Source of the DNA: an uncultured Ruminococcus sp.
GTDB taxonomy: Bacteria > Bacillota > Clostridia > Oscillospirales > Ruminococcaceae
Direction of reading: 5' to 3'
NCBI GenBank assembly: GCA_946540705.1
Contig: CAMNJD010000547.1
Location: 1-10,723, forward strand
DNA: 10,723 bases
Under the pieces are notes generated by a model that saw only the letters and a program-made list of their open reading frames with translations, had not been told where the DNA came from and did not search any database. Positions 1 through 5,836 of the stretch are shown here, piece after piece (position 1 is the stretch's first letter; every line of letters starts with the position of its first letter). Made by a program: the position numbers and the translations under genes.

Positions 1-111
1 CATTCAAAATAGCATCGCGAAGCGATACCTTATTCTATTTAACCGTTCTAAACCACCTTTTTGTGCGAGAATCCACCCAAATCTTTATTAGCCCGAAAAA
101 AGGAGCAACAA

Positions 112-858
112 ATGAGAAAATATCTGTTCACAAGCCTTGCCGCGGCGCTGATGCTCTGCGCGTGGACCGGCTGCACCTCTGACCGGAATGTCGATGACTT
201 CACCTCCGGGCTGAACGGCGTCCGGTCTTCGTCACAGGAGGACAGCACAGAGTCCTCCTCCGCGGCGGAGAGCAGCAGTTTGGCTGATGACGCTTCGTCC
301 GTGGAATCGGGGGAGGAATCCGCAGAGGAAACCTCTGAACCGGAAAGCAGCACGGAACCGGAATCCTCTGCTTCGGACAGCATTGTGCTCTGCGACTGGC
401 GTGAGACGGACCGTTGGACATGGTATAATGATGACGGTACGGATGCGACCTTCGCGATTCTCGCTGCATCGGATCATACCCTGATGATCGACACGACAAA
501 ATCCGGGCCGAATCCCTGGTCGGTGCAGGCAAAATATACCGGCGTCCGGCTGAAGCAGGGCTGTACCTATCGCCTGACCTTTGACTATAGCTGTCAGCTT
601 TTCGGTACGGGTGCGGGCTATGACGTCAATGCACATCATGGGCTTGTGACTGTTCTTCAGGATTATGAGCCGTATGACCCGTATTTCGAGAGCACGCTGC
701 GCCTCGACCGGAAGGATTTTCAGACGATGACCTATGAGTTCGAGATGACCGAGCCCTCGGATGACAATGTGTTCATCGGCTTCAGCTTCGGCAATCTCGG
801 CAATACCGGCTGTACCGCACAGATCCGGCATATTCAGCTCGAGCAGATCGCGGATTGA
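112..858 (+). CDS. Predicted lipoprotein with Ser/Glu-rich linker and CBM4/9-like domain
   Basis: This 248-residue protein is predicted to be exported and anchored to the outer face of the membrane. Residues 1-20 form a short basic start (MRK) and a hydrophobic stretch, followed by Cys21 in WTGC. That is a usable but imperfect lipobox because Trp sits at -3. Residues 38-90 are an acidic Ser/Glu/Ala-rich linker typical of surface proteins. Residues 91-248 look like one beta-sandwich of the CBM4/9 carbohydrate-binding type: an NPWSVQAKY segment, then LKQGCTYRLTFDYS, and a closing AQIRHIQLEQI strand. No catalytic domain is visible. ATG 112 is chosen over the upstream in-frame ATG at 61 because AGGAG (101-105) sits six bases before it and the signal peptide begins there. 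No clear promoter or terminator was found around it. It may bind polysaccharide, but the ligand is unknown. The gene is unusual as the immediate neighbour of rpmH. Confidence 0.8.
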   Translation: MRKYLFTSLAAALMLCAWTGCTSDRNVDDFTSGLNGVRSSSQEDSTESSSAAESSSLADDASSVESGEESAEETSEPESSTEPESSASDSIVLCDWRETDRWTWYNDDGTDATFAILAASDHTLMIDTTKSGPNPWSVQAKYTGVRLKQGCTYRLTFDYSCQLFGTGAGYDVNAHHGLVTVLQDYEPYDPYFESTLRLDRKDFQTMTYEFEMTEPSDDNVFIGFSFGNLGNTGCTAQIRHIQLEQIAD

Positions 859-928
859 TAATGTGCATATATCATTTTACATGTACTTTCGGATTCTTGG
901 CATAGTGTACAAAGATGACGGATGCCCC

Positions 929-957
929 TTGACATTTACACCATTTTCCTGTATAAT
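929..957 (+). promoter_or_regulatory. Consensus sigma-A-type promoter of rpmH
   Basis: TTGACA at 929-934 and TATAAT at 952-957 are separated by exactly 17 bases, which matches the vegetative sigma-factor consensus in both hexamers. Transcription should begin near 963-965, giving a leader of about 113 bases before rpmH. A promoter this strong fits the high demand for a ribosomal protein mRNA. Confidence 0.9.
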
Positions 958-962
958 TAAAC

Positions 963-998
963 TCCGCAGGGAGTATTGATTTTTCATGTACCTGCGGA
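963..998 (+). promoter_or_regulatory. 5' leader stem-loop of the rpmH transcript
   Basis: TCCGCAGG (963-970) and CCTGCGGA (991-998) form a perfect 8-bp stem with a 20-base loop. The left arm lies at or within a base or two of the predicted transcription start, so the mRNA would begin with a hairpin. No U-run follows, so it is not a terminator. A role in mRNA stability or as a protein-binding leader is inference. Confidence 0.5.
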
Positions 999-1076
999 AT
1001 TTCAGTAATTCTACACATTTGCGGCGTCACTGCTGTGAATGTCTGATGCTACAAAAGAAAAGGAGTGACGATTTCC

Positions 1077-1211
1077 ATGAAAAGAACATATCAGCCGAAG
1101 AAGCGGCACCGCAAGATGGAGCACGGCTTCCGGAAGCGTATGGCAACCGCGAATGGTCGTAAGGTTCTGGCTCGCCGCCGTGCAAAGGGTCGCGCAAGAC
1201 TGACCTATTGA
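1077..1211 (+). CDS. rpmH: 50S ribosomal protein L34
   Basis: This gene encodes a 44-residue, highly basic protein, the usual length for L34, a small protein of the large ribosomal subunit that packs against 23S rRNA. It begins MKRTYQPKKRHRKMEHGF and continues through GRKVLARRRAKGRARLTY, which matches the family from end to end. The start has AGGAG at 1061-1065. A consensus promoter lies about 120 bases upstream and a strong intrinsic terminator begins 11 bases after the stop codon. The next gene, rnpA, is the universal neighbour of rpmH in bacteria and supports the assignment. Confidence 0.98.
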   Translation: MKRTYQPKKRHRKMEHGFRKRMATANGRKVLARRRAKGRARLTY

Positions 1212-1221
1212 TCCGATACGC

Positions 1222-1259
1222 AAAAAGAGAGCCGCAACCCGTTTGTGGCTCTCTTTTTT
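1222..1259 (+). terminator. Intrinsic terminator between rpmH and rnpA
   Basis: The stem AGAGAGCCGCAA pairs with TTGTGGCTCTCT (12 pairs with one G-U) around the 5-base loop CCCGT. An A-run precedes the stem and a T-run of six follows it. This is a textbook Rho-independent terminator, and the A-tract upstream could let it work on either strand. It ends 31 bases before the rnpA start and leaves no room for a separate promoter, so rnpA probably depends on read-through. Confidence 0.9.
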
Positions 1260-1289
1260 CTTAGGAAACCCCGGGAGGAGGCGATTCGC

Positions 1290-1709
1290 ATGCTGTTTAC
1301 GCAAAAGCTGAACGATAATGCGGATTTTCAGCGGCTGTACCGCAGGGGTGCGTTCTGTCCGCTCGGCGCCGCGCTGATCTATGTCATGCCGAACCGGCTT
1401 CCCTATAACCGCCTCGGCATTACCGCCGGCAAGAAGATCGGCAATGCCGTGAAGCGAAACCGCGCAAAACGGATGATCCGTGCGGCATATTCTGCCGCAG
1501 AGCTGCAAATGCCCATCGGCATCGACATCGTTGTCGTTGCACGCAGTCAGCTCCCGGAGCAGAAATCCGATATCCTGACGCAGAGCTTCTGCACCAGAGG
1601 CGTCCGGCACTGTCAGGGCGTCAGCAGCGGGGAGATTCCCTGCACGCTGAATTCCAAGGCAGCGCCGAGAAAACGCAGTCCGCAAAAGAAGAGCAAGGAG
1701 CAGAAATGA
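1290..1709 (+). CDS. rnpA: Ribonuclease P protein component
   Basis: RnpA is the small basic protein subunit of RNase P. It helps the catalytic RNA bind precursor tRNA for 5' leader removal. The 139-residue product shows the family signature at residues 48-64, KKIGNAVKRNRAKRMIR, preceded by NRLGITAG and followed by GIDIVVVARS at 77-86. ATG 1290 is chosen over an upstream in-frame start at 1245 because that one lies inside the terminator hairpin, while GGGAGGAGG at 1274-1282 sits well placed before 1290. The C-terminus after about residue 95 does not look like the usual amphipathic helix. It ends in a lysine-rich tail, so either a divergent end or a frameshift is possible. The stop overlaps the yidD start (ATGA). 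Confidence 0.95.
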   Translation: MLFTQKLNDNADFQRLYRRGAFCPLGAALIYVMPNRLPYNRLGITAGKKIGNAVKRNRAKRMIRAAYSAAELQMPIGIDIVVVARSQLPEQKSDILTQSFCTRGVRHCQGVSSGEIPCTLNSKAAPRKRSPQKKSKEQK

Positions 1710-2065
1710 AACTCGTGCGCAAGGTCTTCATGCTGCCGATCAGAGGCTATCAGCGGTTTATTTCGCCGCATCTGCCGGCTGTCTGCCGCTACACCCCGAC
1801 CTGCTCATCCTATGCGCTTCAGGCGATCGAACGCTTTGGCGTGATTCCCGGCATCTGGCTCGGGACACTGCGGATCTGCCGCTGCAACCCGTTTTCCGCC
1901 GGCGGCTGGGATCCGGTTCCGCTGAAGTTCGATTTGCTCGGGCGGCACAAAATCCCGCAGCCTGACCCGCTCACCCCGGCACAGCGCAGAGCCAAGGACG
2001 AATATGACTGGCTCCTCGCGCCGCGTACCAAATGGCACGGCTCTCATGCGCGGTACGGGCACTGA
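1706..2065 (+). CDS. yidD: Membrane protein insertion efficiency factor YidD
   Basis: YidD is a small membrane-associated protein thought to assist insertion of proteins by the Sec/YidC machinery. Diagnostic motifs are CRYTPTCSSYA (residues 27-37, Cys27 and Cys33) and RCNPFSAGGWDPVP (59-72). The N-terminus has an amphipathic basic helix (KLVRKVFMLPIRGYQRFISP). At 119 residues it is longer than the usual 70-90. The extra C-terminal part from about residue 80 is hydrophilic and includes TPAQRRAKDEYDWLL. The start overlaps the rnpA stop, with AAGGAG at 1695-1700 inside rnpA serving as ribosome binding site, which implies translational coupling. Its position between rnpA and yidC is conserved. 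Confidence 0.95.
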   Translation: MKLVRKVFMLPIRGYQRFISPHLPAVCRYTPTCSSYALQAIERFGVIPGIWLGTLRICRCNPFSAGGWDPVPLKFDLLGRHKIPQPDPLTPAQRRAKDEYDWLLAPRTKWHGSHARYGH

Positions 2066-2091
2066 CACCGATGTGATACGATATTTATAAA
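2062..2091 (+). promoter_or_regulatory. Possible weak promoter for yidC
   Basis: CTGACA (2062-2067) and TATAAA (2086-2091) are each one base from consensus, with an 18-base spacer. The -35 element overlaps the yidD stop codon. Transcription from it would start near 2098 and give yidC a very short leader. It is a candidate only and could be a chance match in a 53-base gap. Confidence 0.4.
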
Positions 2092-2118
2092 TGATTCCCA
2101 TGAACGGAGGACCCGCAC

Positions 2119-3258
2119 TTGTTTAATCTGATTGCAATTCCGCTTGGCTGGGTCATGTGGGCGATCTATCAGGTCGTTCATAACTACGGCCTTTCGATTC
2201 TGTTGTTTACGATCTTCATTAAGCTGCTGACATTGCCAAGCACCTACAAAATGCAGGTCAATCAGGCGCGGATCGGCCTTTTGGCACCGCAGGTTCAAAA
2301 GCTGAAGAAGTCCTTTGCCAATAATCAGCAGCGGTTCCAGGAGGAGCAGAATAAGCTCTATGCCGCAGAAGGCGTGAACCCCAGCGGCGGATGCCTTGGC
2401 ACCTTCCTCACAATGTTTATCCTGCTCGGCGTTTACCGCGTTGTGATGCAGCCGCTGAAGTTCATTCTCCGCATCGACAGTGATACGATCAGCAAAGCTT
2501 CGGATGCACTGAAAAAATGGCTCGAGAACAATCATCTCGAGGAAAAATATCTGTCAAGCCGTCCGGAGCTGATTCTGCTGAAATACCGCAACCAGCCGGA
2601 AATTTTCAGCGGTATCGAGGGCTTTTATGACAAGATCAAGGACTTCAACGTCAAGATCTTCGGCTTCGACCTGACCGGTGTGCCGTCGCTGCACCCGGAG
2701 GGCGGCTGGACAACAACGTGGATCCTTCTGCTGATGCTCCCGATCCTCGCAGCGCTGGTGCAGCTCGTGAGCTCGTTTATCACACAGGCTCACAGCAGAA
2801 AATCGAATCCTGACAACCCCTCAAACAACGGCTGCATGACCGCGATGGTCTACCTTTCGCCGATTATGACCATCTGGATCGGTCTGAGCGTTCCGGCCGG
2901 TCTGAGCTGGTACTGGCTGGTCAACGGTGTGCTGAGCCTTATCGTGACTGTGCTGCTCTATCGCTATCTCTCCGGTGAGCGCCTCACGCAGATCAACGAG
3001 AAGGAAAAAGCAAAGCAGCTCGCAAAGGGACCGACCTGGATGCAGCGCATGATGGAACAGTCTGCACAGTATCAGGCAGAGCAGCAGGGGCGCAGCAGTG
3101 AGGGCAACCGCACCCGCTATGCGGACGGTGATGACGGCATGAGCCGCAAGGAGCGTGCCGAATATGAGAAAAAGCTGATTGAAGCGGCGAGAAAGCGCGC
3201 TGCTTTGAAATATGGTGATGACGTACCGGAAAGCAGCGATTCTGACGAAGATGCATGA
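2119..3258 (+). CDS. yidC: Membrane protein insertase YidC/SpoIIIJ
   Basis: YidC (Oxa1/Alb3 family) inserts and folds membrane proteins, alone or with SecYEG. The 379-residue product has a membrane-spanning region at about residues 23-41 followed by the basic cytoplasmic hairpin KMQVNQARIGLLAPQVQKL. Further segments lie at about 92-110, 198-222 and 240-284, including the SVPAGLSWYW motif. The Arg usually found in the hydrophilic groove after the first core segment is Lys35 here (TIFIKLLTLP). There is no lipoprotein signal and no large Gram-negative-type periplasmic domain. The cytoplasmic tail (about 285-379) is charged and ends in an acidic Ser/Asp stretch. The start is TTG, placed eight bases after GGAGG (2106-2110). 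No ATG lies nearby in frame. It sits between yidD and jag, as in most Firmicutes. Confidence 0.96.
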   Translation: MFNLIAIPLGWVMWAIYQVVHNYGLSILLFTIFIKLLTLPSTYKMQVNQARIGLLAPQVQKLKKSFANNQQRFQEEQNKLYAAEGVNPSGGCLGTFLTMFILLGVYRVVMQPLKFILRIDSDTISKASDALKKWLENNHLEEKYLSSRPELILLKYRNQPEIFSGIEGFYDKIKDFNVKIFGFDLTGVPSLHPEGGWTTTWILLLMLPILAALVQLVSSFITQAHSRKSNPDNPSNNGCMTAMVYLSPIMTIWIGLSVPAGLSWYWLVNGVLSLIVTVLLYRYLSGERLTQINEKEKAKQLAKGPTWMQRMMEQSAQYQAEQQGRSSEGNRTRYADGDDGMSRKERAEYEKKLIEAARKRAALKYGDDVPESSDSDEDA

Positions 3259-3299
3259 TTTTCCGAAATAAGTACGTAACTGAAAGGAGCTGAATTGAT

Positions 3300-4334
3300 A
3301 TGACCGGAATCTTTACCGCACCGACGCTCGATGAGGCAAAGCAGAAGGCCGCTGATGCTTTCGGTGCGCCTGCTTCTGAGGTTTCCGTCAAGGTGCTGGA
3401 GGAGCCAAAGCGCTCCCTGCTCGGCGGGTTGTTCGGCAAGAAAGATGAGTACCGGATCGAGGCAAGCTATACGCCTGCTGCCGCAGATGAGCCGGAAACG
3501 GAGGATGCTGCCGAGCCCGTGATGACAGCCGAGCCTGTTGAGGCGCCTGCCCCCGCAGTGCCCGAGCCCGCTGCCGAGACAATGGATGCAAACGCTGAAA
3601 ATGACGAAAAATCTGAGATTTCTCCTGAAGTTCTGCTTGAGAAGATGCAGGCAGGTGCCGCGTATCTGGAGCAGATTCTTGACAAGCTCGCCCCCGGCGT
3701 GAAATGCGAGGGGAGACTGGAAAACGGTATTTCCTTTGAACTGACCGGTGAAAACGCCGGCTCGCTGATCGGCAGACGCGGCGATACGCTCGATGCACTG
3801 CAATACCTGACCTCGATGATCGCAAACCGCGGCGACCGTGAATATGTGAGACTGACGATCGACACCTGCGGTTATCGCGAAAAACGCAGAAAGGCGCTTC
3901 AGGAGCTCGCGCAGCGCATCAGCAAAAGCGTTCTTCGCACCGGCAGAAGCATTGCACTCGAGCCGATGAATCCGTATGAGCGCCGCATTATTCACTCTGC
4001 CGTGACCGAGATCGAGGGTGTTTCGTCCCATTCGACCGGCGAGGAGCCGAACCGCAAGGTCATCATTACGAATGATTCTGCTCCGGCTTATAAGCGCGAC
4101 GATAAGAATGCGCGCAGCTTCCGCAGCGGCGGCGGAAAATTTGACCGCGGTGACAGAGGCGACCGTAAAGGCGGACGCGGCGGCCGACGGAATGACCGGG
4201 ATCGCCGTGAGCGCAGACCGTCCGGTGAGGGGCCGAGAAAGCTCGATCTTTCCACGAGCTTTGAGAAGGACTACAAGCGTCCGAAGCCCGAGGACGCGCT
4301 CAATGCGGGCGTTTACGGCAAGATTGATTTCTGA
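3300..4334 (+). CDS. khpB: KH-R3H RNA-binding protein KhpB (Jag/EloR)
   Basis: Jag/KhpB is a cytosolic RNA-binding protein that pairs with KhpA in Firmicutes and is linked to control of cell elongation. The 344-residue product has a Jag-N domain (1-56, with SLLGGLFGKKDEY), a Pro/Glu/Ala-rich linker (57-107), a KH domain (about 134-190) with the loop GRRG at 158-161, and an R3H domain with RRIIH at 228-232. The core ends with GEEPNRKVIITND. An extra tail of about 85 residues (261-344) is rich in Arg, Gly and Asp (GGGKFDRGDRGDRKGGRGG) and looks disordered, like an RGG-type RNA-binding tail. Typical members stop near residue 260 by this numbering. AAGGAGC at 3283-3289 precedes ATG 3300. It lies 41 bases after yidC, its usual partner, and is followed by a terminator. 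Confidence 0.95.
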   Translation: MTGIFTAPTLDEAKQKAADAFGAPASEVSVKVLEEPKRSLLGGLFGKKDEYRIEASYTPAAADEPETEDAAEPVMTAEPVEAPAPAVPEPAAETMDANAENDEKSEISPEVLLEKMQAGAAYLEQILDKLAPGVKCEGRLENGISFELTGENAGSLIGRRGDTLDALQYLTSMIANRGDREYVRLTIDTCGYREKRRKALQELAQRISKSVLRTGRSIALEPMNPYERRIIHSAVTEIEGVSSHSTGEEPNRKVIITNDSAPAYKRDDKNARSFRSGGGKFDRGDRGDRKGGRGGRRNDRDRRERRPSGEGPRKLDLSTSFEKDYKRPKPEDALNAGVYGKIDF

Positions 4335-4340
4335 TAACGG

Positions 4341-4368
4341 AACGGGCGGCTTTGCTGCCCGTTTTCTT
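4341..4368 (+). terminator. Intrinsic terminator between jag and mnmE
   Basis: AACGGGCGGC (4341-4350) pairs with GCTGCCCGTT (4354-4363) around a TTT loop, giving ten pairs with one G-U. TTCTTTG follows, so the T-run is interrupted. It ends 11 bases before the mnmE start codon, leaving no room for a promoter between them. Expression of mnmE must come from read-through or from a promoter inside jag. Confidence 0.8.
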
Positions 4369-4378
4369 TGGGGTAAAT

Positions 4379-5722
4379 ATGAAAACAATAGCAGCGATCT
4401 CAACACCGCAGGCACCGGGCGGCATTGCAATGATCCGGATGACCGGCGAGAATTCTATCCAAATCGCAGATCAGATTTTTGCTGCGTTTAACGGAATAAA
4501 AGTGACGGAAATGCACGGATATACGTGCGCTTATGGGACAATTTCGGACAGCGGTGAGCGTGTGGATGATGTTGTTTTAACACTGTTTCGTGCGCCGCAC
4601 AGCTATACCGGGGAGGATACCGTTGAGATTACCTGTCATGGCGGAATATATTTAACAAATCTAATTTTACATATTCTTCTGCGTCACGGTGCTGAGCCTG
4701 CACCGCCCGGAGAATTCACAAAACGCGCATTTCTGAACGGAAAACTGTCACTCTCGCAGGCCGAAGCTGTCATGGATGTGATCGAAGCAGACGGCCGCAC
4801 TGCTCTGCGGCAGGCGAATCTTGCAAAGGATGGACGGCTTGCGAAGCAGATGCGCGATGTGTCAGATGCGCTGACCGGTATTTTATCAGCACTTGCATAT
4901 TGGCTGGATGATGCGGAGGAGTTTCCGCCGGAGCTTGAGCAGTCCCGATTATCCGCACAGATCCGTGAAATTCGTGACAAACTGAACGCTATGACTGCCC
5001 ATTATCAGGACGGCCTGATTCTGCGTGCCGGAATTCGGACAGTGCTCCTTGGACTGCCGAACGCCGGCAAGTCATCTGTGATGAATCGCTTGTGCGGCAT
5101 GAATCGCAGTATTGTGACGGATATTGCAGGAACCACCCGTGATGTTGTGACAGAACATGTGAAAATCGGCGATTATACGCTGATTTTGTCTGATACCGCT
5201 GGAATTCGGGAGACTGCAAATGTCATTGAAACGATCGGAATTGAGCAGGCAATGCATGAACTGGAATGCGCCGATCTGGTCATTTATGTCATTGACGCGT
5301 CAGCAGGGATCACAAAGGATGACTACACGATGATGCAAAAATGTCGGGGCAGAAAGCTGCTGGTTCTCTGGAACAAAACCGACCTTGATGCCGCTGACCC
5401 GCCTGCGCTTGACTGTCCGGTGATCTGCTGTTCTGCACTTCTGGATGAGCACTTCAGCGGGTTCGATGCTGCTCTCCGGGAGCTGTTTCCACAGGCGGAG
5501 ATCGGTCAGCCTGTTGCGATGAATGAACGTCAGTTTGCTTTGCTGTCAGAATCGCAGCAGCATTTGGATCATGCGATTTCACTGCTTGAGGACGGCGCTG
5601 AGCCGGATTTTCTTTCCGTTGATCTGGAACTGGCTGCGAAGCGCTTATCCGAGATTGAAGGCAAGGACGTCACACAGGCAACGATCGACGGTGTGTTTTC
5701 AAGATTTTGCGTTGGAAAATGA
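4379..5722 (+). CDS. mnmE: tRNA modification GTPase MnmE (TrmE)
   Basis: MnmE works with MnmG to build the 5-(carboxy)aminomethyl group on wobble uridine 34 of certain tRNAs, using methylene-tetrahydrofolate and GTP hydrolysis. The 447-residue protein has the folate-binding N-domain (ISTPQAPGGIAMIR at 7-20; PHSYTGEDTVEI at 73-84). A helical domain with an inserted G domain follows: G1 GLPNAGKSS (225-233), G2 TDIAGTTRD (247-255), G3 DTAG (272-275) and G4 NKTD (332-335). It ends FCVGK, with the conserved catalytic Cys at 444. ATG 4379 is preferred to an in-frame ATG at 4352, which lies inside the terminator. GGGG at 4370-4373 is a modest ribosome binding site. Four parS-like sites begin immediately after the stop codon and separate it from mnmG. 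Confidence 0.97.
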   Translation: MKTIAAISTPQAPGGIAMIRMTGENSIQIADQIFAAFNGIKVTEMHGYTCAYGTISDSGERVDDVVLTLFRAPHSYTGEDTVEITCHGGIYLTNLILHILLRHGAEPAPPGEFTKRAFLNGKLSLSQAEAVMDVIEADGRTALRQANLAKDGRLAKQMRDVSDALTGILSALAYWLDDAEEFPPELEQSRLSAQIREIRDKLNAMTAHYQDGLILRAGIRTVLLGLPNAGKSSVMNRLCGMNRSIVTDIAGTTRDVVTEHVKIGDYTLILSDTAGIRETANVIETIGIEQAMHELECADLVIYVIDASAGITKDDYTMMQKCRGRKLLVLWNKTDLDAADPPALDCPVICCSALLDEHFSGFDAALRELFPQAEIGQPVAMNERQFALLSESQQHLDHAISLLEDGAEPDFLSVDLELAAKRLSEIEGKDVTQATIDGVFSRFCVGK

Positions 5723-5738
5723 TGTTCCATGTGGAACA
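5723..5738 (+). other. parS-like site 1
   Basis: TGTTCCATGTGGAACA begins on the base after the mnmE stop codon. It differs from the B. subtilis ParB site TGTTTCACGTGAAACA at three positions. The arms are self-complementary and the centre (CATGTG) is asymmetric. Confidence 0.85.
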
Positions 5739-5756
5739 ATTTACTGGATGGTGATT

Positions 5757-5772
5757 TGTTCCACATGGAACA
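5757..5772 (-). other. parS-like site 2
   Basis: TGTTCCACATGGAACA is the exact reverse complement of site 1, so its asymmetric centre points the other way. It starts 34 bases after the start of site 1. Confidence 0.85.
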
Positions 5773-5780
5773 TTTCTATC

Positions 5781-5796
5781 TGTTTCACATGGAACA
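5781..5796 (-). other. parS-like site 3
   Basis: TGTTTCACATGGAACA has one canonical arm (TGTTTCA) and one variant arm (TGGAACA). It is the only full site here with a mixed pair of arms. It starts 24 bases after the start of site 2. Confidence 0.82.
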
Positions 5797-5806
5797 GCGA
5801 GTTTGG

Positions 5807-5822
5807 TGTTCCACGTGGAACA
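5807..5822. other. parS-like site 4
   Basis: TGTTCCACGTGGAACA is a perfect 16-bp palindrome with the canonical CACGTG core. It ends one base before the mnmG ribosome binding site GAGAGGGG (5824-5831). Confidence 0.88.
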
Positions 5823-5836
5823 AGAGAGGGGATAAG

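Larger units (their letters stand above)
859..1076. other. Intergenic region holding the rpmH promoter and leader
   Basis: This 218-base gap separates the lipoprotein gene from rpmH. It contains the promoter at 929-957, a leader hairpin at 963-998 and the rpmH ribosome binding site AGGAG at 1061-1065. I saw no intrinsic terminator after the lipoprotein gene and no cluster of DnaA boxes (TTATCCACA-like) here, so I do not call an origin. Confidence 0.6.

Noticed and set aside
14..26. Small hairpin ATCGC-GAA-GCGAT near the left edge
   Set aside because: Only five pairs and followed by a mixed AT sequence rather than a T-run; it could be the remnant end of an upstream unit but cannot be supported.
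4352..4378. Upstream in-frame start of mnmE at 4352
   Set aside because: It lies inside the terminator hairpin and adds residues (MLPVFFGVN) not seen in the family.
3117..4430. Long minus-strand open frame opposite yidC, jag and mnmE (437 codons)
   Set aside because: It is antisense to clear conserved genes in GC-rich sequence and shows no recognisable protein pattern.
5729..5836. Extra 36 codons at the N-terminus of mnmG starting at ATG 5729
   Set aside because: They only translate the parS palindromes (STWN, FHME patterns), and mnmG has its normal length and a good ribosome binding site from 5837.
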